From a virus, in the IMG/VR virus record IMGVR_UViG_3300030108_003282, positions 30,927-94,926 of that record: a DNA stretch of 64,000 nt; one strand, written 5' to 3'. The notes beneath the pieces are model-generated. The model did no database searches. It was not told the DNA's origin and saw only the letters and a list, made by a program, of their open reading frames with translations. Both the position numbers and the translations under genes were made by a program. Within the stretch, counting starts at the first letter, position 1, and the number at the start of each line of letters is the position of its first letter. Below are positions 17,459 through 26,263 of the stretch, piece after piece.

Positions 17459-17468
17459 GTATATAAAG
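17459..17468 (-). promoter_or_regulatory. Archaeal TATA box for the capsid operon
   Basis: The minus strand reads CTTTATATAC, identical to the boxes at 46389, 54253 and 55497. Its centre is about 27 bases upstream of TTG 17438 and 35 upstream of ATG 17429. Transcription would therefore begin at or just before the protease-scaffold start codon. It likely drives protease, capsid and downstream genes. Confidence 0.7.
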
Positions 17469-17474
17469 AACAAC

Positions 17475-20021
17475 CTATTCTTCGGTAGGAAGGGGTAATT
17501 TGTTATACCTATCTTCATAAATATTCCACTTTCCTTCATCCCCTTCCTTATCAGCAGGAGTTTGTTTATATCCAGTCCATGCAAGCCACATTCTTTGTCC
17601 ATCTACGTCTAAGACTCTATAATGCATTTTAGTTTCAAACTTGTTGCCTTCTAAGAAATATTCATGATAGCCGTCCCTTTGAATGCCTAATCTTATCTTT
17701 CCAGAATCAATAACTTTTCCCTTAGTTACTGTTTTTGCTACTTCTGCTGGATATTTCCCAGCCGCACCGAATAAATCAAAAAGTTCTTCCTCATTCTCGA
17801 CATTAATTGTCCAAAACATATTTTCAGTTTTAAGTTTGATTGCTAATGTTATATTATCATCTTCTCTCGAATAAAGTTTGAATTCACCCTCTCTTAACTC
17901 AGGCGGTGTTTTATATTCACCTTCGACGGCTTTAATATCTTCTTTTTTAATTTCTTCTTCCTGCATGATTTTATCATCATCAGCAACTATTTTATTGTCT
18001 TTTTCGCTAATACCGTCTCTAAGAATAGACCATTGTTTAAGTTTTTTCTCATCAGAATCAAGAACCTCTTCATATAAACTGGGCTGTTTTTCTTTTAAGA
18101 AATTATGTAATTGTTTTGGTGTCTTAGGACCATTCATTTTTAAATGCTGAAAAATAGCAACAGTTAAATCGCTTTGTTTTGATTTCATAATATCAATTAC
18201 CTGTTGCTTCCACATATCTAAATCCATTGTAGCATTTCTAGACATTAGATTATCTTCTTCATAGCCATAGATTGTAAATCCATCTATATCATATTTGATA
18301 ATAATATTTGCTTCTCCATGAATATGGTCAGTAATTTTTATTCCTTTTGTGAATGCTTCAACATCATAATTAAGAGATTTCTTAGTGTCTTGAGAAAGTA
18401 ATTCTAATGTGACTAGTTTATCGGGATGTTCTACTTCGGGAATCTCAATAGGTTTTGCTGAAAACAAACTAAACCCGTCTCCCTTCTTTTTGACTTCATC
18501 TACCTTTACTCGAATAATATCCCCAACATCTACAGAAATTTTTGTATTGAGTGCTTTACCTACATTCAAATAATGTCTTTTCTTTATTTCAACTGCTCCA
18601 GTCATTTCTTCATCAACTGGCCCAACACCCACAGTATAAGAAAATAGATTACTTTTTGTTTTCTTCTTATCTAAAACAATAACATCTAAGTCAACAAACT
18701 TCTTCAATTTAATCCATTTTGGATTTTTCTTAGTGCCAATATAATAAGTTGAAGTAGCGTCTTTAATAACTACTCCTTCAGATGTAGGAATTTGCATCAT
18801 TTCTTCTGCATACTTCTCAATATCTTTTAAATTATCTGCTTGGCGAGTATCTTTCTTTGATGGATATGCTATCGCTTCGCTAGATTTAGAGGAATAGTTA
18901 TTGAATAAAATTGTCATTCGGTTCTCTAATTCTTCGTCTGCCAATGTCTGAGATTCGTGGCGAATAATATCAAAAACATGGCATCGAAGTTTAGCGTCTT
19001 TATATTTCCCTTTGAAGACATGAGCGACGGTATCGGCTCTATGAAGAGGCTCATCATTATTAAAAAGAACCAATTCTCCATCTAAAATACAATCACCATA
19101 CTCTTTTTTCTTTAATTCCTTTACTTGTTCTTTACATTGTTCAGAAATGTCTTTACCATTAAATGAATATATTTTAACATTGTCATCAATTTTATGCAAC
19201 TGGACTCTCATCCCGTCGTATTTTTCTTGAACATACCAGTTGCCACTAAACCCTTTTAATTCATTAATATCATCTACTTCAAAAATTCTATACATGGGTT
19301 TATTAGGAATAATAAACTGCGATATGGACTTTTTCTCATCACTCGGAATAGACTTCTCTAATCCGTCTATATCTTTCAGTTCTTCCCAATCTTCCTCTTC
19401 ATTTTTAGAAAAGAAGATTAGTTCTAACATATCCATAGCAGCCTTTACTTTCGATTCGACCTTTTTTGAGTCTTTTCCGTCTCCGTAATGTTCTATAATA
19501 TAGAGGGCTATGTCGTCCGATTCTAGGTCAAGACCCATAAGACCCTCCGTAATTGTGTCGGGACGCATCCCTTTAACACTATAAATGTCAGCAGATAGGG
19601 CTTTATTATCGTCCCTTAATGCATAATGCACAAATTTAACCATAGTTTCTGGATTATCTAACAATTCTTCAAGAACACCGTCCTTGAACATCGTTGCGAA
19701 AGGGTCAGCAACGATAGATGAGGAATAGCGAAGAAGTTTTACTTTATCAAACAGTTCTTTTGCTTGTCTTGAAGAAGGGTCTTTTGCGTCTTTGTCTTCT
19801 AAATCCTTTTCATCAATAAAGTTTCTCATCTCTTTTCCTGCGGCATCACTCTCATTATAAGAGTCTATAATCATATCAACCGCTTTACGCCAACGACCCG
19901 AATATTCTGTAGGGTCTTGTCTTGCAGATAAATAGGCAACTCTTGTCTTTTCAAATAGACGAAGAATTTCTTGGGAAGGCTGTTTATCCTTCTCAATAGA
20001 ACCCAACTTCATACAAATCAT
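17475..20021 (-). CDS. ATP-dependent DNA ligase with long C-terminal extension
   Basis: An 848-residue protein. The ligase core has motif I KYDGMR (Lys near residue 266, the AMP acceptor), motif III DGELVLF, motif IV SEGVVIKD and motif V WIKLKKF. An N-terminal helical domain of about 230 residues matches archaeal/eukaryal ligases and would clamp DNA. About 300 extra residues follow the OB region. They include a possible winged helix (AIFQHLKMNGPKTPKQLHNF) and a C-terminal domain of unknown type (about 715-848). It seals nicks using ATP. Unusually it lies inside the head gene operon, so it may be packaged or expressed late. Confidence 0.9.
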   Translation of the reverse strand: MICMKLGSIEKDKQPSQEILRLFEKTRVAYLSARQDPTEYSGRWRKAVDMIIDSYNESDAAGKEMRNFIDEKDLEDKDAKDPSSRQAKELFDKVKLLRYSSSIVADPFATMFKDGVLEELLDNPETMVKFVHYALRDDNKALSADIYSVKGMRPDTITEGLMGLDLESDDIALYIIEHYGDGKDSKKVESKVKAAMDMLELIFFSKNEEEDWEELKDIDGLEKSIPSDEKKSISQFIIPNKPMYRIFEVDDINELKGFSGNWYVQEKYDGMRVQLHKIDDNVKIYSFNGKDISEQCKEQVKELKKKEYGDCILDGELVLFNNDEPLHRADTVAHVFKGKYKDAKLRCHVFDIIRHESQTLADEELENRMTILFNNYSSKSSEAIAYPSKKDTRQADNLKDIEKYAEEMMQIPTSEGVVIKDATSTYYIGTKKNPKWIKLKKFVDLDVIVLDKKKTKSNLFSYTVGVGPVDEEMTGAVEIKKRHYLNVGKALNTKISVDVGDIIRVKVDEVKKKGDGFSLFSAKPIEIPEVEHPDKLVTLELLSQDTKKSLNYDVEAFTKGIKITDHIHGEANIIIKYDIDGFTIYGYEEDNLMSRNATMDLDMWKQQVIDIMKSKQSDLTVAIFQHLKMNGPKTPKQLHNFLKEKQPSLYEEVLDSDEKKLKQWSILRDGISEKDNKIVADDDKIMQEEEIKKEDIKAVEGEYKTPPELREGEFKLYSREDDNITLAIKLKTENMFWTINVENEEELFDLFGAAGKYPAEVAKTVTKGKVIDSGKIRLGIQRDGYHEYFLEGNKFETKMHYRVLDVDGQRMWLAWTGYKQTPADKEGDEGKWNIYEDRYNKLPLPTEE

Positions 20022-20554
20022 CTATTTCTTTCGTACTCAGGGTCTAATGTTTCTCCTGAGTATTCGGAATCATAAAACATAGTTTGTTCAGGAATAGAAG
20101 CCAATTCTTTTTCAAGAGCCATTAATTTACGATTGATATTAATGATTTCATTCATCATTTCATTTCGTTCTTCAGGCTTAGCCATTTTAATCTGTTTAGA
20201 TAAACCAGTAAGCATAGAAGCAAGACCATCAATTTGACTAATCAACTTAACTCTTTGTTCATGATTCAGAAGAGGGTTTTCATCCATATCTTCAGGTAGA
20301 ATAGCCTTAAGCAAACTAACCATCTTTGTTATTTCTCCCGCATAAGCATGAAGAGTATCGGGGCCATCGTTTGATTGTGCATTGTAGTTATAATTTTCAG
20401 CCTTTGGTCTTTTCAATTTCACCGCTTCTGATTCATCATCCATTGGGTTTCTATTATTATCCATTAAGGACTGATAAAGAATTTCTTTGGCTTCTCTCGC
20501 TTTTTGAATAATAATACTAATCTGTCTTTCTTCTTTCGTTACTCTTTCAGGCAT
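20018..20554 (-). CDS. Hypothetical coiled-coil protein
   Basis: A 178-residue hydrophilic protein with long helices (residues 1-35 and 75-155). It overlaps the ligase start by four bases (ATGA). It lies between two scaffold-like genes and the ligase, so it may be a scaffold or internal head protein. No family recognised. Confidence 0.65.
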   Translation of the reverse strand: MPERVTKEERQISIIIQKAREAKEILYQSLMDNNRNPMDDESEAVKLKRPKAENYNYNAQSNDGPDTLHAYAGEITKMVSLLKAILPEDMDENPLLNHEQRVKLISQIDGLASMLTGLSKQIKMAKPEERNEMMNEIININRKLMALEKELASIPEQTMFYDSEYSGETLDPEYERNR

Positions 20555-20559
20555 TTAAA

Positions 20560-20805
20560 TCACTCCATTTTTGAAACCATTTTATGAATTTCGGACCAAT
20601 CCATACTAGAAACATCAGTTGTCGGTAAAGAATCAACTCCACCAACACTATTATCCATAGAAGGGGTTGGACTTTGAGAAACAACTAAACCTGCTTTCAT
20701 TAGAAGACTATCCTTTGCATAAATTGTTTTTTCTAATGCTTCCACTTTAGCGGTTAAAGCCTTAATTATTTCTAACACATCTTTGTTAATACTCTCTTCT
20801 GTCAT
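20560..20805 (-). CDS. Small scaffold-like protein with C-terminal Trp tag
   Basis: An 81-residue protein with an N-terminal coiled coil (about 8-40), a flexible Ser/Pro/Gly linker and the ending SMDWSEIHKMVSKME. That end is nearly identical to the C-terminus of the protease-scaffold protein (MDWADIHKMV). The arrangement, coiled coil plus conserved tail, fits an additional scaffold or core protein that docks to the same partner. Confidence 0.65.
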   Translation of the reverse strand: MTEESINKDVLEIIKALTAKVEALEKTIYAKDSLLMKAGLVVSQSPTPSMDNSVGGVDSLPTTDVSSMDWSEIHKMVSKME

Positions 20806-21167
20806 TTCTTTTCCTCCTTTTTACCAACTGGATAAATTAAATCTCTTAATTGTCTATAAAGAAGTTCGTACTCTTTACGAAGTTTCGTAGCAGTAGCCAC
20901 TATATCAATGTTCCTTTCATCCATTGACTTCATTTTCTTATTTAACTTCTTGTCTGATTTGATTAGTTCTAATTCTCTAAGAGTCTCAATAAGTTCACCT
21001 AATTTAGTAAAGTCTTGACCAAAAAATTCTGTGGGTTCTGCGGCTTGAAGTGTCTTTTTCAGTTTTCTTCTTCCTTTAGTATCTAAAGAGTCAATAAGTT
21101 TTTTAGGCTTTTGTTTCTCCTCTTTGAGAACAAAATTATCTCCATCTCCGTAGTAATCCCATGTCAT
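20802..21167 (-). CDS. Hypothetical charged helical protein
   Basis: A 121-residue protein, Lys/Glu-rich, mostly helical, with an N-terminal MTWDYYGDGDN stretch. The Trp at position 3 is reminiscent of tagged neighbours, but the rest of the tag is missing. It overlaps both neighbouring genes by four bases, implying coupled translation. Function unknown. Confidence 0.6.
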   Translation of the reverse strand: MTWDYYGDGDNFVLKEEKQKPKKLIDSLDTKGRRKLKKTLQAAEPTEFFGQDFTKLGELIETLRELELIKSDKKLNKKMKSMDERNIDIVATATKLRKEYELLYRQLRDLIYPVGKKEEKK

Positions 21168-22744
21168 TCTTCTTCCCCCACATCAGAAAGATTTCTCAAC
21201 TGATTTACAATATCGCCTAATTCATTTGACTTTTCTTGGTATTTGTCAGAAGCATCTTCAAACTCTGTCATTCTTGCAGCATTAAGAGTAGGGAATCCTT
21301 CAAAGAAACCATCTACTAGTCTAGCGTCGGGATTTTCCATCATAAAATCAGTAAATCCTTGAGTAATCGCTCCTTCGGATTCACGAGTAATTTGTGCCAT
21401 TTTATTAGATTGTCTTCTTAGATACGAAAGCATATTGATTCCCTTAGTAAATAATTTTTTAACTGGAGTAGATGGTTCTAATTCTCTGAACATTCCTAAG
21501 AATCTTCCAAACGCTTTTATATTTTCATCTTGGTCAAAAGCGTCAATATCTGTCATTAATCTTTCTAATTTTCTTCTTTCTAAGGCAATCTCTCTTTCTA
21601 ATTCTTGAGTTGCTTCGGCAACATATTTGTCTTTATTCTCGCTTATATCTTTAAATGTGGACATCAGAGACTTGACATCCTCGACACTTCCTGAGCCAAT
21701 AACACGCTTCAAAGATTCATTTAATTTTTGCAACTTTCTTCCAACAATCTTATCTTTATCTTTTAACAGTTTCTCTAATTCACCTATCTTTTCTTCTAAA
21801 AATATCTTAGAAGAAGCAATTTGCCTATTGTTAGCCTGAACTGCTTGAACTTTTCTTAATGCTCTTTCATATTGAACATTTACCCCTAAATCTACATCTT
21901 TCTTTTTTGCTCTTTCCATCATGGATAGCCTTTCTCTTTTGACTCTTCTTCTATCAACAAGATTTCTTGGCTTTCTTTTATATTTTTGAGTATGTAATAA
22001 TTCAAAGACCTTTAAGAAATCAATTGGCTCTTTTCCTTCAACCTCAAAATCTAAATCCAAAATTCCTCTAAGAGTTCTAAATATTCTATTAGCATCAATA
22101 TCTTTTCCTGTTCTTTCTTCTGTTCTTTGGGTTCTGCTTAAATTAAATTTTTTACCAGTTAAAATCCCATCGACCAAAAGTTTATCATATTTATCGTTTA
22201 GATAATCAGGATTCTTCTTAATCATTGTCAGCAAAGTAAGTAATTTACTAGATTTAGCGGCAGTTGCCCCTAATTTAAGATAATCTTTCATAGCACCTCT
22301 AACAACAGTTTTGCCGTCAACAACTTGAACTCTTGCATTTTCGGCAATATCTAAAAGAATATCTTTTTGATAATTTAATTCAGATAATTCTTTGTAAGCA
22401 TCTTTTTCTTCAGATTGCCTACTAATTCTTGAACCCAATGCCTCTTCTTCTAATCTTGCTTCTCTTTCTTCTTCGGTAGAGAGAATCTCTTCCTCGGTTG
22501 TTAAATCAGACTCTCCTTCTTCAAGGCTTCTCCTTGCATCTTCTCTTGCTTCTTCTTCATTCTTCGCAATAGTAATATATTTACGATATTCAATCATATT
22601 TTGAGAAGTAAGGTTGTTTATTAAAGAAACCTTGATTAAAGAAGCATCAGCGCCCTCATTAACTAATGAGGTAGTTTCTTCGTCTAAATTAGCCTTTCTT
22701 AAAATGTTAAGCAAAGATTTATCTTTGGCTAATTCATAATACAT
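21164..22744 (-). CDS. Large coiled-coil virion protein
   Basis: A 526-residue, very charged, almost entirely helical protein with a LLNILRKAN segment close to the N-terminus and several coiled-coil stretches (about 60-140, 270-420). Located between portal-side and scaffold-side genes, it could be an internal core or ejection protein. No enzymatic motif seen. Confidence 0.65.
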   Translation of the reverse strand: MYYELAKDKSLLNILRKANLDEETTSLVNEGADASLIKVSLINNLTSQNMIEYRKYITIAKNEEEAREDARRSLEEGESDLTTEEEILSTEEEREARLEEEALGSRISRQSEEKDAYKELSELNYQKDILLDIAENARVQVVDGKTVVRGAMKDYLKLGATAAKSSKLLTLLTMIKKNPDYLNDKYDKLLVDGILTGKKFNLSRTQRTEERTGKDIDANRIFRTLRGILDLDFEVEGKEPIDFLKVFELLHTQKYKRKPRNLVDRRRVKRERLSMMERAKKKDVDLGVNVQYERALRKVQAVQANNRQIASSKIFLEEKIGELEKLLKDKDKIVGRKLQKLNESLKRVIGSGSVEDVKSLMSTFKDISENKDKYVAEATQELEREIALERRKLERLMTDIDAFDQDENIKAFGRFLGMFRELEPSTPVKKLFTKGINMLSYLRRQSNKMAQITRESEGAITQGFTDFMMENPDARLVDGFFEGFPTLNAARMTEFEDASDKYQEKSNELGDIVNQLRNLSDVGEEE

Positions 22745-22753
22745 TTAATCACC

Positions 22754-22978
22754 TCAAAAAGGAATGTTTTCTTTCTTTCCTCTTTTTTTAGGAGGTAATA
22801 GAATAACATCGGGATTATCTGCCGATGATGGCCTAGCCTTGTGAGAAGTATCTGGTGGTAATCCAACAGACATATCTCTATTCTTCTTTACCTTATTATT
22901 CTCTTGTGCTGTCATAGCCTTAACTTTGGCTAATTCTTTTGTTAGTCTTCTTTGTTTTTGGTGTAAATCTTCGCTCAT
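22754..22978 (-). CDS. Small basic hypothetical protein
   Basis: A 74-residue protein with an N-terminal basic coiled coil (KQRRLTKELAKVKAM) and a disordered, Pro/Lys-rich C-terminus. It overlaps the upstream gene's end by four bases. Probably a minor head protein. Not recognised. Confidence 0.6.
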   Translation of the reverse strand: MSEDLHQKQRRLTKELAKVKAMTAQENNKVKKNRDMSVGLPPDTSHKARPSSADNPDVILLPPKKRGKKENIPF

Positions 22979-23289
22979 ATTTTTGCCTCCATTAAATTTC
23001 CTCGTGTTCTTTCTAAAATTTTAATAAGTTCTTCTTTTGACATTTGACCAATTTTATCCATAACGGCATCCATTAAATCTTCTCTTGTCATTTCAGCCAA
23101 TTCATCCATTTCTTCTCCAAACATAGAATCAAAGGTAGGGTCATCCATTCTTCCAGAAGCAGGAGAAGGTTTTCCTCCTGCTACCTTAATAGGTGGTTTT
23201 CTTCTTTCAGGACTTCTACTTCTTCTTTCGGGGTCAAGTTCCCGAATAGGTCTTACTCTTGCCTTTATGATGTTTTCCCAACTATTCAT
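22975..23289 (-). CDS. Trp-tagged small head protein
   Basis: About 104 residues from ATG 23289, which follows a GGAGGG signal inside the portal gene's 3' end. A longer frame start is less likely. The N-terminus is M-N-S-W-E-N-I-I-K, the shared tag. A basic Arg/Pro/Ser-rich middle and an acidic helical end follow. Probably loaded into the capsid or a portal-associated protein. Confidence 0.65.
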   Translation of the reverse strand: MNSWENIIKARVRPIRELDPERRSRSPERRKPPIKVAGGKPSPASGRMDDPTFDSMFGEEMDELAEMTREDLMDAVMDKIGQMSKEELIKILERTRGNLMEAKI

Positions 23290-23290
23290 A

Positions 23291-24931
23291 TTAACCAACC
23301 CTCCTTTCTGTTCTTCTGTCATTGTTTTGATTTCCAGCGTCTAACGGCAATCCCGACATTCGCTTATCGGGTGCTACGCTCATGGAGGGTTTATTTCTTG
23401 TGGTCGCAGGATTCTCCTGTGGCTTGCTCCCGCCTTGAAGTGCTTGTTCTTGCATTTGTCCCAATTGTGAAGCATCAATGTTTGTTCCTGCATACGGGTC
23501 AGTTTGAGCAGTTCCCTCTCCCTTTTCACCCTCTGGTTTTTGTTCGGGTTCTGGCTTCTTAAAAGTAAATTGACCATCTTCATCCATATCTACTTCAAAT
23601 CCTAGATTTTTAGTTGATGCAGCAATATTAACTTCAATCTCACGCTTACGAAGAACAGCAATTTCATCTTCTTCTTCGCTTGGAGGCAACTTTAAGTTCC
23701 AATCTGTAATACCAAATTGTTTTACAAGGAATGGAAAAACGTAATTATTATAGACAGTTTGTGCTTTTTGAACTGCTCTATTCGTTACAAGAATTTGCAT
23801 ACCTTCATTGTTTAATCCACCGCTAGTAGTGTTATCAGCCATAAAGACTTTACTAACTCCATAAAAGGCTGATATTCTATCTCTTAAATCATCTTTAACA
23901 GAAACATAATCCATTTCTTTAAGGCTATCCATGAACTTAATCCACTCAACTCCGCCTTTACCACCTTCTGCTTCAATTCCCATAACAGGAATAAAATGAG
24001 GGTCTGCCTCCATTTTTTCTTTTACAGAACGCCAAAAAGACCTCATTGAATCCATGTTTCTTGTTTGGACTGCCAAAAGACCTCTTGGCATACGACTCTT
24101 AGTATAGGAAGAATTAACATAGTTTTCCATAGCAATAAGAGTCATGATATTATTAAAGAGAGTAATTACAGGAGACATACCATATAACCTTGAAGGGCTG
24201 TATTTACTAAAATGTAATACTTCTCCTTTTAAGAAATATTGGTCGTCTCCTTTTACCCTATTAACATAATGAATAGGGAATAAATTACTACCACAAATTT
24301 CGCACTTTTCATGTGGGTCTTTGTGAATAATGTTGCGATGATTTACACAAGTAAAGCCTTTTGTTCCTCTTTGTCCATTTTCATCGCTATAAATAAACAT
24401 AGTAACTGGGTCGCCTCGATAAACTTCTTTAACTCGATGCATTCTAATTTTACCATTACCATCAATAAAATATTCTTTAACAAGAACAATATAAGCATCA
24501 TCCATAATATTTAAATCATCTTCAAGTTCCTGTAAAACATCAATAAACAACTGTTCAGACTTATTTACATAACCCTCGATGAACTTCTCAGCGTATTCCA
24601 ATTGTTTAACATCGGGAATCTTAAGGTCGGTGCTTCCACAACGAGAGCATTCTTGAACAGGTCTTTTGTGTTCTTTACTACAATTATTACATCGTGCTTC
24701 ATATGCTTTTTCCCAAACATAACCTCTTCTAAATACTTCTTGTTTTAGTTGAGTAATACAAGTTCTAGCGATTACGGATTGATTAACGATATTATAAATA
24801 ATTGGGCCTGTCATTAAGTGGTGGGTTTCTCTTTCTTGAATACCCATATTGTAGACTTTTCTATCAGCAGGTTTGGGAGTTTGTCTCCTAAATAGGTTAG
24901 TAATACTAAATCGTCTTTTTTCTTCAACCAT
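23291..24931 (-). CDS. Portal protein with zinc ribbons
   Basis: A 546-residue portal, the dodecameric DNA channel at one vertex. It lies next to capsid genes and has portal-like segments: the wing region FRRGYVWEKA, LHFSKYSPSRLYGMSPV before the stem, and the crown-side helix DDLRDRISAFYGVSKVFM. Unusually it holds two predicted zinc sites. One is Cys-x2-Cys...Cys-x2-Cys near residues 81-98 (CNNC, CSRCG). The other is Cys-x2-His...Cys-x2-Cys near 195-213 (CVNH, CEICG). The C-terminal 90 residues are Pro/Gln/Gly-rich and probably disordered. Confidence 0.85.
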   Translation of the reverse strand: MVEEKRRFSITNLFRRQTPKPADRKVYNMGIQERETHHLMTGPIIYNIVNQSVIARTCITQLKQEVFRRGYVWEKAYEARCNNCSKEHKRPVQECSRCGSTDLKIPDVKQLEYAEKFIEGYVNKSEQLFIDVLQELEDDLNIMDDAYIVLVKEYFIDGNGKIRMHRVKEVYRGDPVTMFIYSDENGQRGTKGFTCVNHRNIIHKDPHEKCEICGSNLFPIHYVNRVKGDDQYFLKGEVLHFSKYSPSRLYGMSPVITLFNNIMTLIAMENYVNSSYTKSRMPRGLLAVQTRNMDSMRSFWRSVKEKMEADPHFIPVMGIEAEGGKGGVEWIKFMDSLKEMDYVSVKDDLRDRISAFYGVSKVFMADNTTSGGLNNEGMQILVTNRAVQKAQTVYNNYVFPFLVKQFGITDWNLKLPPSEEEDEIAVLRKREIEVNIAASTKNLGFEVDMDEDGQFTFKKPEPEQKPEGEKGEGTAQTDPYAGTNIDASQLGQMQEQALQGGSKPQENPATTRNKPSMSVAPDKRMSGLPLDAGNQNNDRRTERRVG

Positions 24932-24984
24932 AAATCACACCCCCTTTTTTATCCCTACGCTATCCTTGCCTATCAACGCTTCGG

Positions 24985-25239
24985 TCAGGGTTGGCCCCTA
25001 TCCTCGATGTCATATCTTTCGTTGCTTGAACGAAGCATTTCGTCTAAAATACCCTTTAAATACGTTGGTCTATTTTCTGGTTTTTTCATTCCAGACTTTA
25101 AATAATAGATGACCATTCTTTTATTTATGTCTGCTAAATTAGTGTATCGGACATATTTTTTCCTATCTCTTGGTAATTCGTCATTTATGATACCGTCTTT
25201 GAGTTCTTTCCAACTCATTCTTTTTTTAGCAATCACCAT
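24985..25239 (-). CDS. Trp-tagged small helical protein
   Basis: About 84 residues from ATG 25239 (overlapping the stop of the zinc-ribbon gene), or 77 from ATG 25218. The shorter form begins M-S-W-K-E-L-K-D-G-I, placing the shared Trp tag at its very N-terminus. The rest is helical and basic. Start choice is uncertain; presence of the tag favours 25218. Confidence 0.6.
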   Translation of the reverse strand: MVIAKKRMSWKELKDGIINDELPRDRKKYVRYTNLADINKRMVIYYLKSGMKKPENRPTYLKGILDEMLRSSNERYDIEDRGQP

Positions 25240-25400
25240 GCTTGCCCCCAATATAAAGCGAATTCTGTTTGACAGGTCATACATTTTTCTCTTTGACTAA
25301 CGGCCTTTTTGCATTTACGACAGACCGTAGCATAACGAATGCGTTTAGGTAATTTTTTTCTTACTGTGTGTTTAAACACTTCATAATGATGGCGTGGCAT
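25233..25400 (-). CDS. Small zinc-ribbon protein
   Basis: A 55-residue frame between two tagged genes. It has Cys-x2-Cys (CRKC) and a second Cys-x2-Cys (CMTC) separated by 11 residues, and a basic N-terminus (KHTVRKKLPKRIRY). Such ribbons often bind nucleic acid or protein. The ATG directly follows the upstream stop (TAAATG). Confidence 0.65.
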   Translation of the reverse strand: MPRHHYEVFKHTVRKKLPKRIRYATVCRKCKKAVSQREKCMTCQTEFALYWGQAW

Positions 25401-25691
25401 TTAGCAATTCCACCTTCTTCTAGCGGCTTTTGCTTTCTCGCTGTAAGTGCCATCTTTTCTCTTAAATCCTCTTGACCTTGCACAAAAACTCTTTCTTCTT
25501 TTTGCTGCCTTACTTCCAGGTTTTAATTTACTAGGCTTAGTAGTAACTGGTGGCTTTAAATTAGAACCTTGTTCACGCTTAAACTTAGCACGACCTTTAG
25601 CACTTAATCCACCCGTTCTTGCGTGAATCTTTTTGTTATAGCCTTTAAATGGCTTCTTTTTCTTTTTAAGAATATCTTGCCAATCATTCAT
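25401..25691 (-). CDS. Trp-tagged basic protein, DUF6321-like
   Basis: About 96 residues from ATG 25691 (the GTG upstream belongs to the AGGTGAT signal). The start M-N-D-W-Q-D-I-L-K-K is the shared tag. The body has GLSAKGR, SNLKPPVT and AKRRKSFCARSRG, the pattern of small basic proteins (DUF6321-like) in marine T4-like phages. There they also occur behind capsid-targeting leaders. Probably a DNA-binding internal head protein. Family assignment from memory. Confidence 0.75.
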   Translation of the reverse strand: MNDWQDILKKKKKPFKGYNKKIHARTGGLSAKGRAKFKREQGSNLKPPVTTKPSKLKPGSKAAKRRKSFCARSRGFKRKDGTYSEKAKAARRRWNC

Positions 25692-26259
25692 ATTTATCAC
25701 CTATCATGTAGCCTAATTTTTTTCCTGCTTCAATATCGCTTGGGTAGTGGCTTCCCATTTGTATTCTTGATAAAGAAATTTTGTCAGCCATTTCTTTTAA
25801 TTCTTTCTTCTTATCTGGATATTTTTTTCCTAAAACTCTTTCTAATCCATGAGCAAGCATTGAATGACCGCTTGGGAAAGCAGGAGTATCATCTGTTTTT
25901 GTTTTTGTTGTTTTTATTTTATCAGATATTTGATGAGGACGTGGCCTTTGGTATTTCATTTTAAGTGTCATGGCATAATAATTAATATCTTTCATGAAGT
26001 CCATGTAATTATTTTTGTCCTCGCCTACAATTTTAAACATTTCAACATCGGGTTTTAAGTCAGAATCTTTCATTTGCTTAGGAGTTATTCTTTTCTTTTT
26101 CATTGTTGCTATCACAGAAGGTATTTCTTTTTCTTCTTGGGGATAACTTAATTTAGGAATATCTATTTTCATCTTTGGGCTTCTTTCTAATATTTTCTTC
26201 TTATCTTCCGAAAGTGTTCCTTCCCACTTTCTTTTCTTAAGAATAGAAAACCAATTCAT
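25684..26259 (-). CDS. Trp-tagged PAP2-family phosphatase
   Basis: About 191 residues from ATG 26259, after AAAGTGATAAA. The N-terminus is M-N-W-F-S-I-L-K-K, the shared tag. The body has all three PAP2/vanadium-peroxidase phosphatase motifs: K-x6-RP (KMKYQRPRP), PSGH (FPSGHSML) and SR-x5-H-x3-D (SRIQMGSHYPSD). It should dephosphorylate a lipid or nucleotide-type phosphate ester. No transmembrane helices are obvious, unlike most PAP2 proteins. An enzyme in this tag cluster may be carried in the virion and delivered to the host. Confidence 0.85.
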   Translation of the reverse strand: MNWFSILKKRKWEGTLSEDKKKILERSPKMKIDIPKLSYPQEEKEIPSVIATMKKKRITPKQMKDSDLKPDVEMFKIVGEDKNNYMDFMKDINYYAMTLKMKYQRPRPHQISDKIKTTKTKTDDTPAFPSGHSMLAHGLERVLGKKYPDKKKELKEMADKISLSRIQMGSHYPSDIEAGKKLGYMIGDKYE

Positions 26260-26263
26260 TTTA

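Noticed and set aside
17475-20021. C-terminal ligase extension as a LigD-type 3'-phosphoesterase
   Set aside because: The His/Asp signature of that family is not visible, so the region is left unassigned.
20802-21167. N-terminal MTWDYYGD as a Trp tag
   Set aside because: Only the Trp position fits; the Ile-Leu-Lys part is missing.
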